Assembly (NCBI RefSeq): GCF_900094545.1
Contig: NZ_FMAH01000001.1
Location: 372,001-436,000 of the forward strand
From: Martinezella miluonensis
GTDB lineage: Bacteria; Pseudomonadota; Alphaproteobacteria; Rhizobiales; Rhizobiaceae
Reading direction: 5' to 3'
Length of the DNA stretch: 64,000 bases
The notes under the pieces are model-generated. The model was not told the DNA's origin. It was given only the letters and a program-made list of their open reading frames with translations, and ran no database searches. This document shows positions 53,712-62,934 of this stretch, piece after piece (within the stretch, counting starts at the first letter, position 1; the number at the start of each line of letters is the position of its first letter). Position numbers and translations under genes: made by a program.

Positions 53712-54836
53712 ATGACAGTTAATTTATTTTCGCCGCTTGCTATCGGCCCCTATGAGCTGGCGCATCGCGTCGTCATGGCGCCGCTGACGCGCATGCGCGC
53801 AAGCCAGCCGGGCAATGTCCCCACCGCGCTGAATGCCGAATATTATGGACAGCGCGCGACCAAGGGCGGCCTGATCATTTCCGAGGGCTCGCAGGTTTCT
53901 CTCGTCGGGCAAGGCATGCCGGCAACACCCGGCATCCACACGCCCGAGCAGATCGCCGGCTGGCAGGCGGTGACGGATGCGGTCCATGGCAAGGGCGGCA
54001 AGATCTTCCTGCAGCTCTGGCATGTCGGCCGCATTTCCCATTCCTCGCATCAGCCCGATGGGGCTGCCCCCATCGCTCCTTCGGCAATCGCCGCCAAGGG
54101 ACAGGCTGTTACGGCTTCCTTCGAACACGCGCCTTTCGAGACGCCGCAGGCGATCGACATCGATCTGATACCGTTGCTGATCGACATCTACGCACAGGCG
54201 GCCGCCAACGCCAAGCAAGCCGGCTTCGACGGGGTCGAGATCCACGGCGCCAATGGCTACCTGATCGAACAATTTCTGCAGGCACGGACGAACCAGCGGG
54301 CCGACCAATATGGCGGCTCGATCGAGAACCGTACGCGGCTTCTGCTCGAGGTGGTTGAAGCCGTTTCCAAGGTCTGGGGTTCGCAGCGCGTCGGCGTCCG
54401 CCTCTCGCCTTTCGGTATTGCCAATGACAGCGGCGAGGACGATCCGCTGCGTCTCTACGGCCATGTCATTCGCGAACTGGACCGGCTGCATCTTGCCTAT
54501 CTGCACCTGATCGAGCCGCGTGCGAGCGGCGCAGGTCAAGCCGAAGTCGACCACAAGAACGTGCCCTCAGCTGCGGAACTGTTCAGACCCGCATGGTCGG
54601 GCAAGCTGATCGTGGCTGGAAACTTCCGGCCGGACACTGCCGAGGCAGCGCTCGCCGCCGGCCACGCCGATGCGATCGCCTTTGGCCGCCTGTTCATCGC
54701 CAATCCCGATCTGCCGGAGCGCATTCGGCGCGGCGCCCCCCTCAACCCCTACCATCGCCCGACCTTCTATGGCGGTGGAGCCGAGGGCTATACCGACTAT
54801 CCATCATTAGATGATGCCATGGAGGCAGCAGAATGA
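53712..54836 (+). CDS. Alkene reductase (Old Yellow Enzyme, NemA-like)
   Basis: 374 residues of the OYE family, an FMN-dependent reductase of alpha,beta-unsaturated carbonyls and nitro compounds. His178 and Asn181 in IHGANGYL bind the substrate and Tyr183 is the proton donor; VVMAPLTRMRA and QLWHVGR are FMN-site motifs. Its stop overlaps the start of the SDR at 54833 (ATGA), so they are coupled. Confidence 0.93.
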   Translation: MTVNLFSPLAIGPYELAHRVVMAPLTRMRASQPGNVPTALNAEYYGQRATKGGLIISEGSQVSLVGQGMPATPGIHTPEQIAGWQAVTDAVHGKGGKIFLQLWHVGRISHSSHQPDGAAPIAPSAIAAKGQAVTASFEHAPFETPQAIDIDLIPLLIDIYAQAAANAKQAGFDGVEIHGANGYLIEQFLQARTNQRADQYGGSIENRTRLLLEVVEAVSKVWGSQRVGVRLSPFGIANDSGEDDPLRLYGHVIRELDRLHLAYLHLIEPRASGAGQAEVDHKNVPSAAELFRPAWSGKLIVAGNFRPDTAEAALAAGHADAIAFGRLFIANPDLPERIRRGAPLNPYHRPTFYGGGAEGYTDYPSLDDAMEAAE

Positions 54837-55561
54837 GCACACCAAACGCCGTCATCGTCGGAGTGGGAGCGGAACAAGGGCTGGGCGCTGCGCTCTGTCG
54901 ACTTCTCGCCGGCAAGGGCTATCATGTCGTCATTGCCGGGCGGACACCGGCGAAGATCGACAAAGTCGCCGCGACCATCAATGCATCCGGCGGCAGCGCC
55001 GAGGCTATCGAAACGGACGCGACGGACGAAGCCGCCGTCGTGCGGCTGTTCGAGCATGCCTTTACGCCACGGAATGGCATCGCCGCGCCTGATTTCGTCG
55101 TCTTCAATGCCGGCATCAACCGTCCGATCGGCTTTCGCGATCTGACTGCCGCCCAGTTCGAGGAGTTCTGGCGCATCTGCTGCTTCGGCGGCTTCCTCGT
55201 CGGGCGCGAGGCGGCGCGTCACCTGGCACCGCTCGGCCGCGGTACGGTGATCTTCACCGGCGCCTCCGCCAGCTTGCGCGGCAAGGCGGGCTTTGCCCAA
55301 TTCGCAGCCGCCAAGGCGGGCCTTCGAATGATCAGCCAGAGCATGGCGCGAGAGTTCGGTCCGCTCGGCCTGCATGTCGCCCACACCATCATCGATGGCG
55401 GCATCGACGGTGAGCGGCTGCGCTCGCGACGGCCGGATGTGGATGCCGATGGGCTTCTGAACATCGATGCCATTGCCGAGAGCTACTGGCATATCCATCG
55501 CCAGCATCCATCGGCTTGGACTCAAGAGCTCGATCTGCGGCCCTACAAGGAAAACTTCTAA
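54833..55561 (+). CDS. SDR family protein with Phe at the catalytic Tyr position
   Basis: 242 residues. Rossmann start VIVGVGAEQGLGAAL, Ser145 (TGASASL) and the Lys of the catalytic pair, Lys161, are in place, but the Tyr of Tyr-x3-Lys is Phe157 (FAQFAAAKAG). A subgroup of SDRs shares this change, so it may be a non-classical or inactive oxidoreductase. It overlaps the alkene reductase gene by 4 bases and is probably its partner. Confidence 0.87.
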   Translation: MSTPNAVIVGVGAEQGLGAALCRLLAGKGYHVVIAGRTPAKIDKVAATINASGGSAEAIETDATDEAAVVRLFEHAFTPRNGIAAPDFVVFNAGINRPIGFRDLTAAQFEEFWRICCFGGFLVGREAARHLAPLGRGTVIFTGASASLRGKAGFAQFAAAKAGLRMISQSMAREFGPLGLHVAHTIIDGGIDGERLRSRRPDVDADGLLNIDAIAESYWHIHRQHPSAWTQELDLRPYKENF

Positions 55562-55599
55562 AGCCGTCGCAGGGCATTGGAGCGCATCATAGTGTTGCT

Positions 55600-55893
55600 C
55601 TAGCAATTCCGCGACAGGGCCTTGGCGATCGCGAGGAACTTCGGATCTTCAAGCCCGGTGCGGCTCCGCATGTCGGTTTCGCTCTCCGTGTCGGGCGTCT
55701 TACTCGGAATCGTGAAGGACCAAGCCGACGGGCGATTTCGACGGCGGCAAAAAAGTCCCGCCAGTCGGGCAAGAATATCTTGCCCGCCAGCGCCGCCCTT
55801 GTCTTCAGGTGTTGGCGGATCGACAGCGTTCGGATTGGCGGGATCGCCCCAGCGATCATAGTAGAGATCCTTGAAGAGATGATTGGTCAGCAT
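55600..55893 (-). CDS. Hypothetical protein divergent from the LacI regulator
   Basis: 97 residues from ATG 55893 (an upstream ATG at 55923 lies within an operator). N-terminal half FKDLYYDRWGDPANPNAVD is proline/aspartate rich; no signal peptide, helix or known domain. The composition is fair for a real protein, and its promoter would sit among the LacI operators at 55910-56004. Confidence is limited by the lack of a recognised family. Confidence 0.4.
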   Translation of the reverse strand: MLTNHLFKDLYYDRWGDPANPNAVDPPTPEDKGGAGGQDILARLAGLFCRRRNRPSAWSFTIPSKTPDTESETDMRSRTGLEDPKFLAIAKALSRNC

Positions 55894-55909
55894 CGGTTTG
55901 TCTTTCGAT

Positions 55910-56004
55910 TTGAATCGATTCAATATCGATACGCATTACCTTATTGAATCGGTTCAATCCTATGCTTTAAAAATCTGACGTCAAGCGGAATTGAACCGAT
56001 ACAA
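55910..56004. promoter_or_regulatory. Three LacI-type operators between divergent genes
   Basis: Three 14-bp palindromic sites with a central CG-type core: TTGAATCGATTCAA (55910-55923, perfect), TTGAATCGGTTCAA (55944-55957) and TTGAACCGATACAA (55991-56004, imperfect). They fit the half-site and centre pattern of LacI-family operators and lie directly upstream of the LacI regulator at 56044, so autoregulation and control of the divergent ORF are likely. Confidence 0.65.
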
Positions 56005-56043
56005 TTTCATTGCTAGGATGCGCCAGAAACTAGGGAGATTGCG

Positions 56044-57108
56044 TTGGCCAAGGGCACCGTCAGGCTCGCGGACGTCGCCAAGGCGGCGGGCGTATCGCAG
56101 GGAACCGCCTCCAATGTCTTCAGCCGGCCCGACGTGGTGCGCGAGGAAGTGCGCGAACACGTGCTGGAAACGGCCAAACGGCTCGGCTATGCCGGGCCGA
56201 GCCTGACGGGACGGCTGCTGCGGGCCGGAAAGGTCAATGCCATCGGCGTCGCGGCCGTGGAGCCGCTTGCCTATTTCTTCGATGATCCCTGGGCACGAGC
56301 GCTCTTGGCCGCCGTTTCCCAAGTCTGCGATGCCAGTGGCACCGGTCTTGCGCTGGTCTCAGCCAAGGACCGGCAGACGCTGGACTGGAACATCAAGAGT
56401 GCGCTGGTGGACGGTTTCATCCTGCTCTGTGTCGAAGGCGGCGAAAAGCTGGTTCAGCTGACACGCGAACGGCAATTGCCCTTCATCGCCCTGGCCCTGA
56501 ACGACGACGATCCGTCGATCGCTTCTATCAGCGTCGACAATCTGGGAGGTGCCGCTGTCGCAGCCCGGCATCTGGCAGAGCTGGGTCACAAGCGTTTTGG
56601 CGTGCTTGCGACCGAACTCTCGGACGACCATGTCGGGCCGGTCGGCGTCGCCGAGATCGAGCGGGCGATCTATTCGACCTCGCGCGATCGTGCGCTCGGT
56701 TACTGGCAAGCGCTGGAAGCATTCGGCATTCGGCGCGAGAACGTGCCGATCTATGAGACGACCAACGACAAGCCAAGCGTCGAAGCCGGGCTGGACTTCC
56801 TGTTTTCCGCGCCTGAGCCGCCGACGGCGATCCTCGCCATGTCCGACAATATCGCATTGCTGGCGATCAACTGGCTGCGAGCACGAGGCCTTTCGGTTCC
56901 GCAAGATGTCTCCGTCATCGGTTTCGACGGCGTGCCGGAAGGCGGCATGGTGGAGCCCGGCCTGACGACGATGGCACAGCCCTTTGCAGAAATCGCGCAA
57001 CGTGCGGTAAAGGCGGTTCTTGAGGATGCAGTGCCGGTGGAGCGTGAGATGATCGACGTCACGCTGGTGGTGCGCGGGAGCACCGCGGTGCCGAAAGACA
57101 ACAGGTGA
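56044..57108 (+). CDS. LacI family transcriptional regulator
   Basis: 354 residues from TTG 56044 (GGGAG ahead). Helix-turn-helix RLADVAKAAGVSQGTASNVF and the hinge LLRAGKVNAIGV, then a periplasmic-binding-protein-like effector domain. The binding sites at 55910-56004 support autoregulation. No sugar-uptake operon lies next to it in this window, so its inducer is unknown. Confidence 0.93.
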   Translation: MAKGTVRLADVAKAAGVSQGTASNVFSRPDVVREEVREHVLETAKRLGYAGPSLTGRLLRAGKVNAIGVAAVEPLAYFFDDPWARALLAAVSQVCDASGTGLALVSAKDRQTLDWNIKSALVDGFILLCVEGGEKLVQLTRERQLPFIALALNDDDPSIASISVDNLGGAAVAARHLAELGHKRFGVLATELSDDHVGPVGVAEIERAIYSTSRDRALGYWQALEAFGIRRENVPIYETTNDKPSVEAGLDFLFSAPEPPTAILAMSDNIALLAINWLRARGLSVPQDVSVIGFDGVPEGGMVEPGLTTMAQPFAEIAQRAVKAVLEDAVPVEREMIDVTLVVRGSTAVPKDNR

Positions 57109-57126
57109 CCGGCGCGACCCTGCTTG

Positions 57127-59292
57127 TTAACCGGCCTGTTGTCCGCCATCGATGTCAGCCGCACGCATCTGGACAAGCTGCCGGGCCGCGGCGGCGGCTG
57201 CATCCTTGTCGCTTGCCACCTGCACGGTCGGGACCGCGAACTGGATGCTGTTCTCGTCGAAGGCCTGCTTGATCAGAGCCAGTGCGCTGCGGCGGATGAC
57301 GGAGAGTTCGTTGGGCTTGGCAGTGATCGCCAGCCTGATCTCGATCGCGAAATCGCCGAACTGCTCGACGCCCTTCATCTTCAGCGTCTGGATGATGCTC
57401 GGCTTCAGATCCGCATCTTCCAGCAGGCGCTGGCCGATATCCTTGATGATCCGCTTCAGCTTCACCAGATCGGTGTCATAGGTGACCTTGACGATGATCT
57501 TATCGATGGCCCAGTCGCGGTTCATGTTGTTGACCGCGCCGAGCGAGCCGAAGGGGATCGTCGCCAGCGGGCCGCGCTGGTGGCGTAGTTTTACCGAGCG
57601 CAGGCTGAAGGATTCTACCACTCCCTTGTGGCTGCCGCTCTCGATGTATTCGCCGATGCGGAAGGCGTCGTCCCACAGATAGAAGATACCGCTGATGACA
57701 TCCTTGACGATGGTCTGTGCACCGAAGCCGACAGCGACACCGACAACGCCGGCGCCGGCGATCAACGGTCCGATCTGGACGCCGAGGCCCGACAGAACCA
57801 TCATGATCGCGATGATGCCGATGACGACGGCAAGAATGTTGCGGAAGATCGGCAGCAGCGTCTGCAGCCGAGCGCGATTGGCCCTCATCTCTTCGGAATC
57901 GCTGAGGGCGGGCAGGGATTGCATCAGCTTGCCATCGATATAGGTTTTCGCCAGGTGCCAGACGAGATCGGCGACGAGAAGGATGACGATCCCGCCCAGA
58001 ATGCCGCGCGCTATGCGACCGACATTCGATTCATCGCCGCTCATCATTGCATGCGCCTCGACCCCCAGCATCCAACCCAGCCATAGGGCCGCGAGCGTGA
58101 TGATCATCGCCCTCAAGCCGCGGTCGAGAAGCACGGCCGCCAACTTGCCGGCGCCGAAGATACCATCGGCCGCATCATGCAGCGCCTCAATCGCCTGCGT
58201 CGCGACCGATAGAATACGCGGCAGCAATATCGCATAGATGCCAAGCCACAGAAGGCCATCGAAACCGGCCACCCACAGGCACCAGAGCGCCGCGAAGAAA
58301 ATGGTCAACAGCCAGGAAACCGTCTTCGCCCCACGATTTTCCGGCGCAACGGGTCTCGACCAGACGGCGGTCACGGCAATCAGAAAGAGGCCGATACCGA
58401 GGGTATAGCCGATGAGATCGCGCGCACCGGCGGAAAAGCCGAGCGAGATGACGGCCTGTATGACTGCCCAACCGCAAGCGAAATAAATGGCGAAGAGGGT
58501 GCAGCGCCGATACCAGTATCTCGCCACGCGCCGCCGTTCGGCAATGCGCGCAGCGCCGCCATCCTCGTCCAGAATATCGTTCGCCCGGCGCATGGCGATC
58601 AGCTCCATCACCAGTTTGCCGATGGAAATCGCCAGTCGGATGGAGACCAGCGCAATGACACAGGCAATGGCGAAGCTTTCGATCGCCGGCGGCCAGTCGA
58701 AGGCGAGAAGCGGAATGAGGGTCACCAGGCCATGGATGATGGCGGGCACGACGCCGCCCAAAAACTGGGATCGCGCGGCCTGCAGCTCGGTCTCTGCGTC
58801 GGTAGCCCTTTCTTGACGTCGCATGCGCTTGGAATTGATGAAGCGGGCAACGACAAGCTCCGCCACCTGCCCCAGGAAGAAAAGAATGACGATCTGGATG
58901 ATAATGCGCAGCAGACCGACCGCCTTGCCTTCATCCTCAAGCTTTTCGGATGCCATCATGACCTGATAGGGCAACGTCATCGCCGAGCCGGACAGGATTT
59001 CAAAGTGGCGCCGCGTGTGACCAAGCAGGCCCGATAACACGGACATCTGGTCGCCGCTGGCCGGTGCGGGACTGGTGGAAGAGGTCGGCTGATTGCTCAA
59101 CTGAGATGTCAGCCATTGCCGGACATCCGGTTCGTTCATCAGCTGAATGAGTTCGCGAACCTTGTCGGGCGGCGGTGCAGCCGATTGCGCGGCAGCGGTA
59201 CTCTGGGCGAAAGCCGAGAGGGGGGCGGCGAATACAAAGAGACAGAAAAGCAGCGCCTCGATCGACAGCCTGCTACCCCTGACATTCTTCAT
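57127..59292 (-). CDS. Large MscS family mechanosensitive channel
   Basis: 721 residues: signal peptide, a short periplasmic segment, about ten membrane helices and a C-terminal MscS domain. The pore-lining helix is in GVVGVAVGFGAQTIVKDVISG and the beta domain follows (SVKLRHQRGPLATIPFGSLG). The long multi-helix form resembles YbiO/YjeP-type channels, which release solutes on hypo-osmotic shock. It stands alone. Confidence 0.9.
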   Translation of the reverse strand: MKNVRGSRLSIEALLFCLFVFAAPLSAFAQSTAAAQSAAPPPDKVRELIQLMNEPDVRQWLTSQLSNQPTSSTSPAPASGDQMSVLSGLLGHTRRHFEILSGSAMTLPYQVMMASEKLEDEGKAVGLLRIIIQIVILFFLGQVAELVVARFINSKRMRRQERATDAETELQAARSQFLGGVVPAIIHGLVTLIPLLAFDWPPAIESFAIACVIALVSIRLAISIGKLVMELIAMRRANDILDEDGGAARIAERRRVARYWYRRCTLFAIYFACGWAVIQAVISLGFSAGARDLIGYTLGIGLFLIAVTAVWSRPVAPENRGAKTVSWLLTIFFAALWCLWVAGFDGLLWLGIYAILLPRILSVATQAIEALHDAADGIFGAGKLAAVLLDRGLRAMIITLAALWLGWMLGVEAHAMMSGDESNVGRIARGILGGIVILLVADLVWHLAKTYIDGKLMQSLPALSDSEEMRANRARLQTLLPIFRNILAVVIGIIAIMMVLSGLGVQIGPLIAGAGVVGVAVGFGAQTIVKDVISGIFYLWDDAFRIGEYIESGSHKGVVESFSLRSVKLRHQRGPLATIPFGSLGAVNNMNRDWAIDKIIVKVTYDTDLVKLKRIIKDIGQRLLEDADLKPSIIQTLKMKGVEQFGDFAIEIRLAITAKPNELSVIRRSALALIKQAFDENSIQFAVPTVQVASDKDAAAAAARQLVQMRAADIDGGQQAG

Positions 59293-59469
59293 GCGTACCG
59301 CCCTTCCCTCAATCGGACCAACCAGTCCGCCTTCGGCAGACTATACGCCTTTTTCCCGCGGGCAAGCAGGCACTTACCGCCTTCCCTTTCCATGCTCGCC
59401 TCGGCATTGTCGACGAGCAGCTGCCGCGCTAGGTTCTTCAGCGGTACCGTTCGATGCTTGGGGACGCGC

Positions 59470-60423
59470 GTGTTCAATTTCCTGAAGAAGCTCTTCGGTA
59501 AAGGCAAGCTGGCCGAGCAGAGGCTCCCGACGCCCGAGCCACCGGACGCTCCGCCGATGAAGATGCTCGATCTGAATATCCCCGACGAAGCCCTGCAGGA
59601 TGAAGCGCGTTTTGCAGCCTATCTGCAGGAACGGCTGCCGTTTTTCGGCGACCTGATCAGGATCGATTACGATGCCCGAGCCGGCAGCCTGACACTGCAC
59701 AGCCGCAACGGCGATGCCATGACGAAATTCCTCAGCAACGCGCTGCTGGCGCTGCGGGAAAAGCGCGGCCCGGCTCGCGCGCAAGCGTTGCTCAACTATC
59801 TCAATATGACGGAAGCCATGAATGGCGGCGAGGAACTCGCCAAGGTCCTGCCGGTTCTGAAGGCGCGCGATTTCGTCGACGTGGCGCGGCGACAGATGAT
59901 CCAGGCCGTCAAGGACGAGCCCGATCCGCCGCAATTCGTCTATCTCGACGAAGCCGAGGGCCTGATCAAGCTCTTCGTGGTCAATCGCGAGACAAGCGTC
60001 AGCTATGTCATGTCCACGGCGCTGGAGGACTGGGGTATCGACACACGGGAGCTGGCGGAACTGGCCCAAGGCAATCTACAGACGTTTCTCACCAAAACCG
60101 GCCTGCACATCGCCAAGCGCAGCCGGTTCCAATATGTCGAGGTGGACGGCCAGTTCGAATCCAGCGTCGCCTTCCTGCCAAATTTCTGGGCACAGATCCA
60201 AGAACAGTCCGGCGGCGCCGCGCCGATCGCGGCGTTCCTGTCGCGCGACAAGGTGTTCTTCACCCATGAGAACGACATTGAAGGCCTGCAGCTTCTGGAA
60301 CTGATCAGCGCCGATCTGAGCGACGTGCCCTACGTTATTTCGCCGGATCAATATCGCTGGGAGAATGGCAACTGGACACTGTTCAAGCGGGTGGCGAGGT
60401 TGGAAACCATCAGCCGCCACTGA
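59470..60423 (+). CDS. YtpQ-like protein (DUF1444 family)
   Basis: About 317 residues from GTG 59470 (MFNFLKKLFGKGK); an upstream open frame exists but has no plausible start. No signal peptide. The general order of motifs (YLDEAEGLIKLFVVN, FTKTGLHIAKRSRF-like centre, VFFTHENDIEGLQLLEL) resembles the YtpQ/DUF1444 family of unknown function. Family call moderate. Confidence 0.6.
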   Translation: MFNFLKKLFGKGKLAEQRLPTPEPPDAPPMKMLDLNIPDEALQDEARFAAYLQERLPFFGDLIRIDYDARAGSLTLHSRNGDAMTKFLSNALLALREKRGPARAQALLNYLNMTEAMNGGEELAKVLPVLKARDFVDVARRQMIQAVKDEPDPPQFVYLDEAEGLIKLFVVNRETSVSYVMSTALEDWGIDTRELAELAQGNLQTFLTKTGLHIAKRSRFQYVEVDGQFESSVAFLPNFWAQIQEQSGGAAPIAAFLSRDKVFFTHENDIEGLQLLELISADLSDVPYVISPDQYRWENGNWTLFKRVARLETISRH

Positions 60424-60450
60424 GGCGTTTCGCAAAATCGCGTAAGGGCT

Positions 60451-61755
60451 TTAAACGAGCACGTCCTGATCGACTCGATCTTCCGCACCGAAGAACTTCA
60501 AATAGCGTTCGACTTCAGCCGGTTCCCCTGTCGCCTTCTGCGGATTGTCCGAGAGCTTCACGGCCGGACGACCATTGGCCTCGATGACCTTGCAGACGAT
60601 GGAGATGGGGTTGAGACCCTTGAGTTCCGTCGGCGCGCAGCCGGCGAAATCATTGGTCAGGTTGGTGCCCCAGCCGAAGCTCATACGCACACGCCCCTCG
60701 AAATGCTTGTAGGTATCGATGATCGCTTCGACATCGAGGCCGTCGGAGAAGATCAGCAGCTTCTGGCGCGGATCGCGGCCCATCTTCTTCCACCAGTCGA
60801 TGATTTTTTCGCCACCTTCGATGGGCGGCGCGCTGTCTGGACGGAAACCCGTCCAATCGGCCACCCATTCCGGCGCGTGGCGCAGGAACGAGGCCGTGCC
60901 GAAGGCGTCAGGCAGCACGACAAGCAGATTGCCGCCGTAGAGACGATTCCAGTCCCGCAGCACCTTATAGGGTGCCTTGCCGAGCTCTTCGTCGTTCCGG
61001 GCCAGCGCTGCAGCCACCATCGGCAACTCGTGCGCATTGGTGCCGACGGCTTCGAGATCGGAATCCATGGCGAGCAGCACGTTGCTCGTGCCGGTGAAAG
61101 CGTGGGGCACACCTTCCTTCAACGCCTCGACGCACCAGCGCTGCCAGAGGAAACTGTGGCGGCGGCGGGTGCCGAAATCGGAAATGCGCAGGCCGGGCAG
61201 CTCTCTCAGCCGCTCCACCTTTTCCCACATCTTCGCCTTGGCGCGGGCATAGAGCACGTCCAGCGTAAAGGGTCCGAGCGCCTTCAGCGCAGTGCGCGAA
61301 CGAAGCTCGTTGATGATCGCGAGTGCAGGGATCTCCCACATCGTCGTTTCCTTCCACGAGCCGTGGAAATCGAGGATATACTGGCCGTCGCGCTTCGAAA
61401 GCTCGTATTCCGGCAGCTGGAAATTCGACAGCCATGCGAGGAATTCCGGCTCGAAGATCTGGGCGCGGCCGTAAAAGCTGTTACCCGCAAGCCAGATCAT
61501 CTCCTTTTTGGAGAGACGGAGCGTACGGGCATGATCGAGCTGCTCGCGCAATTCCTTCTCGTCGATCACTTCGGACAGGCGCACGCTCTTGGTGCGATTG
61601 ATGAGCGAGAACGTAGCGTCGACGTCCGGATAGAGCTTCCAGATCATCTGGAGCATCAGAAGCTTATAGAAATCCGTGTCGATCAGACTGCGGACGATCG
61701 GATCGAGCTTCCAGGTATGGTTATAGACGCGGGTGGCGATATCCGTCTTCGTCAT
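60451..61755 (-). CDS. pncB: Nicotinate phosphoribosyltransferase
   Basis: 434 residues from ATG 61755 (AGGAA ahead). It makes nicotinate mononucleotide from nicotinate, PRPP and ATP in NAD salvage. His242 in GTNAHE aligns with the autophosphorylated histidine, and FGTRRRHS is the PRPP-site motif. Isolated gene; the isochorismatase at 50290 is a possible but unproven nicotinamidase partner. Confidence 0.96.
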   Translation of the reverse strand: MTKTDIATRVYNHTWKLDPIVRSLIDTDFYKLLMLQMIWKLYPDVDATFSLINRTKSVRLSEVIDEKELREQLDHARTLRLSKKEMIWLAGNSFYGRAQIFEPEFLAWLSNFQLPEYELSKRDGQYILDFHGSWKETTMWEIPALAIINELRSRTALKALGPFTLDVLYARAKAKMWEKVERLRELPGLRISDFGTRRRHSFLWQRWCVEALKEGVPHAFTGTSNVLLAMDSDLEAVGTNAHELPMVAAALARNDEELGKAPYKVLRDWNRLYGGNLLVVLPDAFGTASFLRHAPEWVADWTGFRPDSAPPIEGGEKIIDWWKKMGRDPRQKLLIFSDGLDVEAIIDTYKHFEGRVRMSFGWGTNLTNDFAGCAPTELKGLNPISIVCKVIEANGRPAVKLSDNPQKATGEPAEVERYLKFFGAEDRVDQDVLV

Positions 61756-61959
61756 GTCGTTCCTGCCCCGTCTCCTGCCCTGCCGACGGCCCATTTCTCG
61801 CCAGCGGGCATGCCGGCAAGCGTATGTCGCACTCTGTTATCAAAAAATGTTGAGCGAAAGTCCAGTCGCTGAAAGAAAATTGATACCAGAGTAGATGGGT
61901 CGCCCATCGCCGGCAACAACCGAGGCGAAGGGCCTCGATCACCGCCATCTGATACAGAC

Positions 61960-62934
61960 TTAGTAACCCCGGCTGCGATCCACCAGATGCTGCAGCGGTT
62001 CGCCCCGTTCGAAGCGGGCGATCTGCTCCTCGACATGGCGCATGAGCGCCTTTTCTTCTGATACTGCGGAATCATGGGGCGTGATGATGACATTGTCCAG
62101 ATCCCAGAGCGGGTCGTCCGCCGCCAGGGGTTCGACGGCGAAGACATCGAGCGAAGCGCCACCCAGAATACCCGTTCGGATCGCCGAGGCGATATCGGCT
62201 TGAACCTGGCTCTTGCCGCGTCCGGCATTGATGAAGACCGGCTTGCCCAAAGCTCCATTGCGGCGGAGCTTGGAAAAGAGCGACGCATTGTAGATGCCTG
62301 TCGTCTCCGGCGTCAGCGGCAACAAGCCGACCAGGATATCGGTACGCGCCAGAAATGCATCCAGCCCGGCGGCATCGAAAGTTTCCATGCCGTCGATCTG
62401 CTTCTTGTTGCGGGACCAGCCGATGACATCGAAGCCCATCACCTTCAGCTTGGCGACGGCATCGCAGCCGAGAACGCCGAGACCCATGACGCCGACGGTG
62501 ACATCGGCGGCTTCGGGGCCATGCTGCGGCGCCCATGCGCGCTGGCGCTGGTTCCTGAAATGCCCCTGAACATCTCGCAGATGCATCAGGCACTGCATCA
62601 CCACCCACTCGCTCATGCGTGTCGTGAGGCTGCGATCGACGAAGCGAACGATCGGAATGTCGGGCAGGCCGGCGATGGACATCATCGAATCGACACCGGC
62701 GCCGCCAGAGAAGATGACCTTCAGATTGGGCGCGCGCTGAAAAAGATCGGCATCCGGCTTCCACAGAAGCGCATAATCGACATGGATGAGATCCGCGCCC
62801 TTGTTGGCGGGATCGGCGAGATTGATGATGTCGCGATCGGCAAAGGCCGTCTCAAGCGCCTTGGCAACGGATGCAGGATCGAATTTCAGGTCGACAAGAA
62901 TGGGGCTTTTGGCCGGCATGGCGGAAGTCTTCAC
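61960..62934 (-). CDS. D-2-hydroxyacid dehydrogenase (GhrA-type)
   Basis: 324 residues. NAD(P) motif VGVMGLGVLGCDAV, the conserved Arg in NAGRGKSQ, Glu in AVEPL and His in IITPHDSAV complete the catalytic set. GhrA-type enzymes reduce glyoxylate and hydroxypyruvate. Its start overlaps the ABC ATPase stop by 4 bases (ATGA), so the two are translationally coupled. Confidence 0.88.
   Translation of the reverse strand: MKTSAMPAKSPILVDLKFDPASVAKALETAFADRDIINLADPANKGADLIHVDYALLWKPDADLFQRAPNLKVIFSGGAGVDSMMSIAGLPDIPIVRFVDRSLTTRMSEWVVMQCLMHLRDVQGHFRNQRQRAWAPQHGPEAADVTVGVMGLGVLGCDAVAKLKVMGFDVIGWSRNKKQIDGMETFDAAGLDAFLARTDILVGLLPLTPETTGIYNASLFSKLRRNGALGKPVFINAGRGKSQVQADIASAIRTGILGGASLDVFAVEPLAADDPLWDLDNVIITPHDSAVSEEKALMRHVEEQIARFERGEPLQHLVDRSRGY

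Noticed and set aside
45554..57108. Genomic island integrated at tRNA-Ser
   Set aside because: No integrase, no visible repeat of the tRNA 3' end downstream, and codon use and GC look like the rest of the window.
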